In this document: piece by piece, positions 5,233 through 10,449 of the stretch
Numbering within the stretch: position 1 is the stretch's first letter
How the letters are laid out: each line of letters opens with the position of its first letter
DNA from: an uncultured Clostridia bacterium
GTDB lineage: Bacteria; Bacillota; Clostridia; Lachnospirales; Lachnospiraceae
DNA length: 10,449 nt
Direction: 5' to 3'
Assembly (NCBI GenBank): GCA_945622055.1
Contig: CALZBV010000067.1
Coordinates: 1-10,449, forward strand
The notes under the pieces: model-generated
Databases searched by the model: none
The model's input: only the letters and a program-made list of their open reading frames with translations
What the model was told of the DNA's origin: nothing
Translations under genes and position numbers: made by a program

Positions 5233-7626
5233 ATGGATAACGAATTATATCGCATGATGCACTGGGGAAGAATCGAGGGCATCGTGTGTGCGGATGAGGA
5301 CAAACCATGTGATTTTCTTGGCGCAAAGCAGGCAGGCGATAAGACGCTCGTACAGGCTTTTTTTCCGGATGCAAAGCAGGTATTTGTTGTAAGCGGCAGG
5401 AAGGAATACGCAATGGAGCAGGTGGATGAGGCAGGTTTTTTTGCTGTGCTGCTTCCGGTGAAGAACCTTGGTGCTTACCGGTACCGGGTTGTGTTTGAGG
5501 AAAGTGAGCTTGTGGCTGAGGATGCCTACCGTTTCCCGCTTACGCTTAAGGATGAGGAAATGGAGCTGTTTTCCAAGGGAATTCACTACGAGGTGTACAA
5601 GCTTCTGGGAGCCCACCCGATGACGATTGACGGTGTTTTGGGTGTACGGTTTGCCGTCTGGGCACCGAATGCCGCGCGCGTCAGTGTGGTCGGAGATTTC
5701 AATTTCTGGGACGGCAGACGTCTTCCAATGCATAAGCATGATAAATACGGCATTTTTGAGCTGTTTGTACCGGGACTTACGAATGGAACGTTATATAAGT
5801 ACGAGATTAAGGTTAAGGGCGGTCTCAGTATGTTAAAGGCAGACCCGTTCGCCTTTTCCGCACAAAAGCGTCCGGATACGGCATCGATTGTATTTGACAG
5901 CTCTGATTTTAACTGGAAGGATGAGGCCTGGACAAAAGAGCGTGCCGTTACGGACTCAGGTGAGAAGCCGATGTCTGTTTATGAGCTGCATCTTGGTTCG
6001 TTTAAAAAGCCGGCGGAAGAGGACGGAAGCTTTTATAATTACCGTGAGCTGGCCGTTATGGTTGCGGATTATGTTCAGAAAATGGGATATACGCACATTG
6101 AGCTGCTTCCGGTAATGGAGCATCCGTTTGACGGCTCCTGGGGATATCAGGTAACCGGATATTATGCACCTACATCCCGGTACGGAACTCCGGAGGATTT
6201 CAAGTATTTTGTAAACTATATGCATGAAAAGGGAATTGGCGTAATCATTGACTGGGTTCCGGCACATTTCCCGAGAGATGCGTTCGGACTTGCTTCTTTT
6301 GACGGTACGTGTCTGTTCGAGCACAGGGACCCGCGTCAGGGAAGCCACCCACACTGGGGCACCCTGATTTTCAACTACGGAAGACCGCAGGTTTCCAACT
6401 TCCTGATTGCGAATGCGATGTACTGGGTAGAGCAGTTCCATGTAGACGGTATCCGTATTGATGCAGTGGCTTCCATGCTTTATCTGGATTACGGAAAGCA
6501 GGATGGTGGCTGGGTTGCCAACAAATACGGCGGCAGAGAGAATCTGGAAGCGATTGAGCTGTTCCGTCATTTGAATTCCATGATGAAAAAGAGAAATCCG
6601 GGCGTTCTTATGATTGCCGAGGAATCTACCGCATGGCCGATGGTTACCGGTAAGGTCGAGGAGGGCGGACTTGGCTTTGATTACAAGTGGGACATGGGCT
6701 GGATGAACGATTTTACCGGTTACATGAAGACGGATCCGTTGTTCCGTAAGTGGAACCAGGGAGCGCTTACCTTCAGCATCATGTATGCACACAGTGAGCG
6801 GTTTATGCTGGTACTTTCCCATGATGAGGTAGTTCATGGCAAGGCGTCCATGGTAAATAAGATGCCGGGAATGTATGAAGAAAAGTTTGCAAACCTTCGT
6901 GCTGCTTATGGCTATATGATGGCACATCCGGGCAAGAAGCTTTTGTTCATGGGACAGGATTTCGGACAGTTTTCTGAGTGGAATGAAGCGAAGAGTCTTG
7001 AGTGGGAGCTGGTTGAAAGATATGATTCCCACAAGAAGATGCAGAACTACTATCAGGCGCTGAACAAGTTCTACGGTTCACATCCTGCAATGTACGAAGG
7101 GGACTACCTTCCGGAAGGCTTCGAGTGGATTGACTGTATGGATGCAAACAACAGCATTGTTACTTTCCTGCGTCGGTCTAAAAATTCAAAGGAGCAGCTG
7201 TTGGTTGTATGCAACTTTACCCCGACGGTGCAGGAGAATTATGTGGTTGGCGTTCCGTTTAACGGTAATTTCAAGGAAATCTTTAATTCGAATGCGGTTG
7301 AATTCGGTGGAACAGGTAAAGGAAATCCGCATGTGAAGCGTTCAGAGCAGAAGAACTGGAACAATCGTGACAACTCCATCAGAATTACGATTCCGGGACT
7401 TTCGGTTCTGGTGTTCTCCTGTGAGGAAAAGCCGGTGAAAAAGGCTCCGGCAATAAAAACGACCGCGAAAAAGACGGATACGAAGAAAACGACCGCGAAG
7501 GCAAAGGAAAAACCGGAAAAGAAAACCTCTGCAGAAAAAAGCGGTAAAACGAAGACGTCTGCAAAAGCGGAGACAAAAGAAGTAAAAGAAAAAACTACTA
7601 AGAAGGGTGTAAAGAAGGCAAACTAA
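5233..7626 (+). CDS. glgB: 1,4-alpha-glucan (glycogen) branching enzyme with a basic C-terminal extension
   Basis: Cytoplasmic GH13 enzyme that cuts an alpha-1,4-glucan chain and reattaches it through an alpha-1,6 bond, branching glycogen. The product is 797 residues. Domains in order: an N-terminal N1-type beta domain (about 15-105); a CBM48-type domain (about 118-215, with FAVWAPNAARVSVVGDFNFW); the GH13 catalytic barrel (about 245-610); and a C-terminal beta domain to about 730. Catalytic residues by motif are the nucleophile D410 (GIRIDAVAS), acid/base E463 (IAEEST) and third acid D531 (LSHDEVVHGK), with region I DWVPAHF at 340-346. These match the E. coli D405/E458 pattern. Residues 731-797 are an extra tail with 24 lysines in 67, not part of the usual fold; E. 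coli GlgB has 728 residues. The start is the ATG at 5233, five bases after AAGGAGG (5221-5227). An in-frame ATG at 5218 lies before that site and is rejected. mscS follows 47 bases downstream. Confidence 0.96.
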   Translation: MDNELYRMMHWGRIEGIVCADEDKPCDFLGAKQAGDKTLVQAFFPDAKQVFVVSGRKEYAMEQVDEAGFFAVLLPVKNLGAYRYRVVFEESELVAEDAYRFPLTLKDEEMELFSKGIHYEVYKLLGAHPMTIDGVLGVRFAVWAPNAARVSVVGDFNFWDGRRLPMHKHDKYGIFELFVPGLTNGTLYKYEIKVKGGLSMLKADPFAFSAQKRPDTASIVFDSSDFNWKDEAWTKERAVTDSGEKPMSVYELHLGSFKKPAEEDGSFYNYRELAVMVADYVQKMGYTHIELLPVMEHPFDGSWGYQVTGYYAPTSRYGTPEDFKYFVNYMHEKGIGVIIDWVPAHFPRDAFGLASFDGTCLFEHRDPRQGSHPHWGTLIFNYGRPQVSNFLIANAMYWVEQFHVDGIRIDAVASMLYLDYGKQDGGWVANKYGGRENLEAIELFRHLNSMMKKRNPGVLMIAEESTAWPMVTGKVEEGGLGFDYKWDMGWMNDFTGYMKTDPLFRKWNQGALTFSIMYAHSERFMLVLSHDEVVHGKASMVNKMPGMYEEKFANLRAAYGYMMAHPGKKLLFMGQDFGQFSEWNEAKSLEWELVERYDSHKKMQNYYQALNKFYGSHPAMYEGDYLPEGFEWIDCMDANNSIVTFLRRSKNSKEQLLVVCNFTPTVQENYVVGVPFNGNFKEIFNSNAVEFGGTGKGNPHVKRSEQKNWNNRDNSIRITIPGLSVLVFSCEEKPVKKAPAIKTTAKKTDTKKTTAKAKEKPEKKTSAEKSGKTKTSAKAETKEVKEKTTKKGVKKAN
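7423..7623 (+). other. histone H1-like lysine-rich tail of GlgB, low-complexity coding region
   Basis: Codes residues 731-797 of the branching enzyme. Composition is dominated by Lys, Thr, Ala, Glu and Ser; 24 of 67 residues are lysine, with no aromatic residue and very few hydrophobic ones. The segment is therefore expected to be disordered and strongly cationic. It resembles the tails of bacterial histone H1-like proteins in composition only. The reading frame is intact up to the stop at 7624-7626, and the A-rich DNA keeps the codon phase, so it appears to be translated. Confidence 0.8.
7456..7499 (+). repeat. 14-base direct repeat with 30-base period in the GlgB tail
   Basis: AAAACGACCGCGAA occurs at 7456-7469 and again at 7486-7499. 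The 30-base offset is ten codons, so both copies read in the same frame and give KTTAK twice. This suggests that part of the tail grew by in-frame tandem duplication. Confidence 0.8.
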
Positions 7627-7631
7627 AAGAG

Positions 7632-7656
7632 TCAGGAGCTTAAGGGTTTGTCCTGA
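7632..7656 (+). other. small inverted repeat between glgB and mscS
   Basis: TCAGGA (7632-7637) can pair with TCCTGA (7651-7656) around a 13-base loop. There is no following T-run, so it does not look like an intrinsic terminator. It lies just before the purine-rich ribosome binding region of mscS and could be a weak mRNA processing or translation element, or chance. Confidence 0.25.
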
Positions 7657-7673
7657 AGGAGAAAGGAGCAACT

Positions 7674-8495
7674 ATGGATACAATGGAAGTTTTTTTATCG
7701 GCAGCACTGCCAAGAGTATTTGAGTTCTGCAAAATGGTGATTTTGGCATTAATTATCTGGTTTGTTGGAAAGAAACTGATTCAGATCGGATTGAAGCTTT
7801 CCAAAAAAGCAATGGAGCGTGCAAAGCTTGAGGCAAGTGTAATCAGCTTTTTGATGTCTGTAATTAAAATTCTGCTTTATGCAGTTTTACTTGTCTGCAT
7901 TACCGGAACGGTAGGAATCGAGACCACTTCTTTGATTACCGTGCTTGGCTCGGTTGGATTAACCGTTGGTCTTGCATTACAGGGAAGCCTTTCAAACTTT
8001 GCCGGCGGGGTATTGATTCTTGTTCTGAAGCCGTTCCGTGTGGGAGACTATATCGTTGCGAATGGTCAGGAGGGAACGGTCGTAGGAATAGATATTTTCT
8101 ATACGAAGCTGTTAACGGTAGACAATCGGGCTGTTGTGATCCCGAACGGCGCACTTGCAAACGGCTGCATTACGAATGTGAGTCAGGAAGCGACCAGACG
8201 TGTGGATTTAATTGCTTCGGTTGCTTATGAAAGTGACATTCAGCTTGTAAAGCGTCTTTTATTTGAGCTTGCTTCCAATCTGGAGTATTCGTTTGAGGAT
8301 GAGGAGCATCCGGTTCAGGTATACGTTAACCAGTATGCTTCCAGCTCCATTGATCTCGGACTTCGTTTCTGGGTAAAGTCCGAGGACTACTGGACTGCAA
8401 AGTGGGAGGCGTGTGAGAAGATTAAGGAAGTATTTGATGCGAACGGTATCAGCATTCCGTTCAATCAGCTTGATGTTATGCTGAAGAATAAATAA
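7674..8495 (+). CDS. mscS: small-conductance mechanosensitive channel, MscS family
   Basis: Membrane channel that opens under raised membrane tension and releases solutes during osmotic downshock. The product is 273 residues, near E. coli MscS (286). Three membrane segments are seen (about 17-38, 58-78 and 85-118). The pore helix TM3 carries the family motif GLTVGLALQGSLSNFAGG (95-112). By alignment with E. coli MscS, the pore-seal leucines L105 and L109 correspond to L96 and L100, and the Q112-G113 kink to Q103-G104. A cytoplasmic beta domain follows, with KPFRVGDYI (119-127) and VVIPNGALAN (154-163), then the C-terminal alpha/beta domain ending in a strand containing QLDVML. The ATG at 7674 follows AGGAG (7664-7668) by five bases. 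The gene lies 47 bases after glgB and 17 bases before glnN, so it is probably in the same message. The symbol is used for the family; Firmicutes homologues also carry other names such as ykuT or yfkC. Confidence 0.92.
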   Translation: MDTMEVFLSAALPRVFEFCKMVILALIIWFVGKKLIQIGLKLSKKAMERAKLEASVISFLMSVIKILLYAVLLVCITGTVGIETTSLITVLGSVGLTVGLALQGSLSNFAGGVLILVLKPFRVGDYIVANGQEGTVVGIDIFYTKLLTVDNRAVVIPNGALANGCITNVSQEATRRVDLIASVAYESDIQLVKRLLFELASNLEYSFEDEEHPVQVYVNQYASSSIDLGLRFWVKSEDYWTAKWEACEKIKEVFDANGISIPFNQLDVMLKNK

Positions 8496-8512
8496 TCGAG
8501 GAGAAAACCGGT

Positions 8513-10449
8513 ATGTCGGACAAGGTAACAGAAATTTTCGGAATTGACGTGTTTAATGAAACGGTCATGGCAGAGCGTTTGCCTAAAAAGACCTTTGCTG
8601 CATTAAAGAAGACAATTGAAAATGGCGAGGAGTTAGATGCCCAGGTGGCTGAGGTAGTTGCAAATGCAATGAAGGACTGGGCAATTGAGAAGGGGGCAAC
8701 GCACTATTCCCACTGGTTTCAGCCGTTAACCGGTATTACCGCAGAAAAGCATGACGCATTTATTTCCCCGGCTGCGGGCGGAAAGGTTATCATGGAGTTT
8801 TCCGGTAAGGAGCTGATTAAGGGTGAGCCGGATGCCTCAAGCTTCCCGTCCGGCGGACTTCGAGCAACGTTTGAGGCAAGAGGCTATACTGCATGGGACT
8901 GTACCTCTCCTGCGTTTGTCCGTGAGGATGCGGCAGGCGTGACCTTGTGCATACCGACTGCGTTTTGTTCCTATACCGGCGAAGCACTGGATAAGAAGAC
9001 ACCGTTGCTTCGTTCGTTAGAGGTTTTAAATACTCAGGTGCTTCGTATTTTGAAGCTGTTTGGAATGACGGATGTAAAGAGCATTACCTGTTCCGTCGGA
9101 CCGGAACAGGAGTATTTTCTGGTAGACCGTGCGAAGTTTTTAAAGCGTAAGGATTTGATTTTTACCGGAAGAACGCTGTTTGGCGCGATGCCTCCAAAGG
9201 GGCAGGAAATGGATGACCATTATTTCGGTACGATTAAGGAAAAGGTTGCCTCTTTCATGAAGGAGCTGAATGTTGAGCTTTGGAAGCTTGGCATCACTGC
9301 AAAGACACAGCACAATGAGGCTGCTCCGGCACAGCATGAGCTGGCACCGATTTATGCGAGCGCCAATATTGCAACGGACCATAACCAGCTGATTATGGAG
9401 TGTATGAAGAAGATTGCAAACCGTCATGGAATGGAGTGCCTGCTTCATGAGAAACCGTTTGCGGGTGTGAATGGCTCCGGTAAGCACAATAACTGGTCGC
9501 TTGTGACAGACACGGGAAAGAATCTGTTGAGTCCGAGTAAGAAGCCACATGAAAATACACAGTTTTTACTGTTTCTGGCGGCCATCCTAAAGGCTGTTGA
9601 TGATAATGCCGCACTGCTTCGTGCTTCGGCTTCCTGTCCGGGTAATGACCAGAGACTTGGGGGCAATGAGGCACCGCCTGCAATTATTTCCGTGTTCCTG
9701 GGAGAACAGCTGGAGGATATTCTGGCGCAGATTAAGGAAAACGGAGTTGCAACGGAATCCAAGCAGGGTGGAAGAATTGATACCGGTGTTCATACCCTTC
9801 CGGCATTCAGGAAGGACGCAACCGACCGTAACCGCACCTCGCCGTTTGCTTTTACCGGAAACAAGTTTGAGTTCCGTACCGTTGGTTCTTCGATGTCTAT
9901 TGCAGGTGTGAATGCCATTTTAAATACGATTGTCTCCGATGTACTCTGTGAGTTTGCGGATGAGCTTGAAAAAGCAGAGGATTTTGAAAAGGCAGTTCGT
10001 GATTTGATTGCAAAGACCGTAAGAGAGCATGACCGCATCATTTTCTCCGGAAACGGTTATTCGGAGGAATGGGTGAAGGAGGCAGAGCGCAGGGGTCTTC
10101 CGAATATCCCTTCCATGGTTGAGGCGATTCCGGCGCTTACCGAGGAACGGGTAATCCGGATGTTCGAGAAGCATAAGGTATTTTCTGCCGCAGAGCTTCA
10201 TTCCCGCGCGGAAATTCAGTATGAGATTTACTCCAAGGCGATAAATATTGAAGCAAGAACGATGCTTGATATGGCTGCAAAGCAGTATATCCCGGCAGTT
10301 ATCCAGTACGCAACCGAGCTTGCAAATTCAATCAATTCGATTCGCCAGGCTTGTCCGGAAGCGGAGGTTTCGGTTCAGACGTCGATTCTAAAGGAGCTTT
10401 CCACACTACTTACGGATGCAAAGAAGGCACGCGAGACACTTGCGGTACG
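8513..10449 (+). CDS. glnN: type III glutamine synthetase (3' end outside window)
   Basis: Makes glutamine from glutamate, ammonium and ATP. This is the large GSIII class found in Bacteroidetes, many Clostridia and cyanobacteria. The frame is open for 645 codons to the window edge with no stop; family members run to about 690-730 residues, so perhaps 50-80 residues are missing. Motifs seen are the GSIII N-terminal THYSHWFQPLTG (63-74), the metal-binding strand GPEQEYFLVD (196-205), HNEAAPAQHE (267-276), the glutamate and ATP site around NGSGKHNNWS (320-329), and DRNRTSPFAFTGNKFEFR (438-455). All are intact, so the enzyme should be active. The ATG at 8513 follows GAGGAG (8498-8503) by nine bases. 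It is 17 bases after mscS and has no obvious promoter of its own, so it is likely read through from upstream. I see no clear GlnR-like operator in the short gap. Confidence 0.95.
   Translation, partial: MSDKVTEIFGIDVFNETVMAERLPKKTFAALKKTIENGEELDAQVAEVVANAMKDWAIEKGATHYSHWFQPLTGITAEKHDAFISPAAGGKVIMEFSGKELIKGEPDASSFPSGGLRATFEARGYTAWDCTSPAFVREDAAGVTLCIPTAFCSYTGEALDKKTPLLRSLEVLNTQVLRILKLFGMTDVKSITCSVGPEQEYFLVDRAKFLKRKDLIFTGRTLFGAMPPKGQEMDDHYFGTIKEKVASFMKELNVELWKLGITAKTQHNEAAPAQHELAPIYASANIATDHNQLIMECMKKIANRHGMECLLHEKPFAGVNGSGKHNNWSLVTDTGKNLLSPSKKPHENTQFLLFLAAILKAVDDNAALLRASASCPGNDQRLGGNEAPPAIISVFLGEQLEDILAQIKENGVATESKQGGRIDTGVHTLPAFRKDATDRNRTSPFAFTGNKFEFRTVGSSMSIAGVNAILNTIVSDVLCEFADELEKAEDFEKAVRDLIAKTVREHDRIIFSGNGYSEEWVKEAERRGLPNIPSMVEAIPALTEERVIRMFEKHKVFSAAELHSRAEIQYEIYSKAINIEARTMLDMAAKQYIPAVIQYATELANSINSIRQACPEAEVSVQTSILKELSTLLTDAKKARETLAV

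Noticed and set aside
5956..7032. Long antisense open frame (358 codons) opposite glgB
   Set aside because: It lies wholly within a well-supported conserved enzyme gene on the other strand, has no recognisable domain, and is explained by the codon bias of glgB.
4412..7641. Shared nine-base CAGGAGCTT in the leader (4412-4420) and in the glgB-mscS gap (7633-7641)
   Set aside because: Short, purine-rich and resembling a ribosome binding site; two copies in intergenic DNA can arise by chance, and the flanks do not match.
9140..9793. Antisense open frames and a + strand frame at 9597-9911 inside glnN
   Set aside because: The glnN frame is continuous with all GSIII motifs through this stretch; the others are low-quality shadows.
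1..10449. Many copies of TTCCGG/CCGGAA-like hexamers across the window, considered as an uptake or Chi-like motif
   Set aside because: Most fall in coding frames as common codon pairs (TCC GGA, CCG GAA), so codon preference explains them.

Overview
The window reads as a stretch of Gram-positive, low-to-mid GC chromosome, most likely from a gut-type Clostridia (Lachnospiraceae-like). The evidence is the gene families (Xpt, a YesL-family protein, type III glutamine synthetase, a Firmicutes-style heterodimeric ABC exporter), strong AGGAGG-type ribosome binding sites before nearly every gene, and uniform codon use. The genus is inference. All eight genes lie on the + strand and are tightly packed. 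There is no tRNA, rRNA, CRISPR array or insertion sequence, and no gene-free stretch longer than about 100 bases.

Layout. (1) 2-220: the 3' end of an unrecognised membrane protein with a run of nine lysines near its C-terminus. (2) 236-817: xanthine phosphoribosyltransferase. (3) 857-2590 and 2606-4366: the two half-transporters of a heterodimeric ABC exporter. Their degenerate motifs are split between the subunits so that one ATP site is canonical and the other degenerate. (4) 4367-4462: the longest intergenic gap. A good extended -10 promoter overlaps the end of the exporter gene and is followed by a compact leader that can fold into two hairpins closed by an outer stem. (5) 4463-5212: a YesL/DUF624 membrane protein. 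(6) 5233-7626: glycogen branching enzyme GlgB with an unusual lysine/alanine/threonine-rich, histone H1-like tail. (7) 7674-8495: an MscS-family mechanosensitive channel. (8) 8513 to the window end: type III glutamine synthetase (GlnN), open to the edge and missing its C-terminus.

The genes fall into two likely transcription units. The first (membrane protein, xpt, exporter pair) enters from the left with gaps of 15-39 bases. The second (yesL-like, glgB, mscS, glnN) probably starts from the promoter at 4351-4379. It joins carbon storage (GlgB), ammonium assimilation (GlnN) and osmotic pressure release (MscS). A shared physiological role is inference, as such clusters may reflect housekeeping linkage only. 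The observations most worth a second look are the H1-like tail on GlgB and the structured leader upstream of the yesL-like gene. No clearly new multi-gene system was found.
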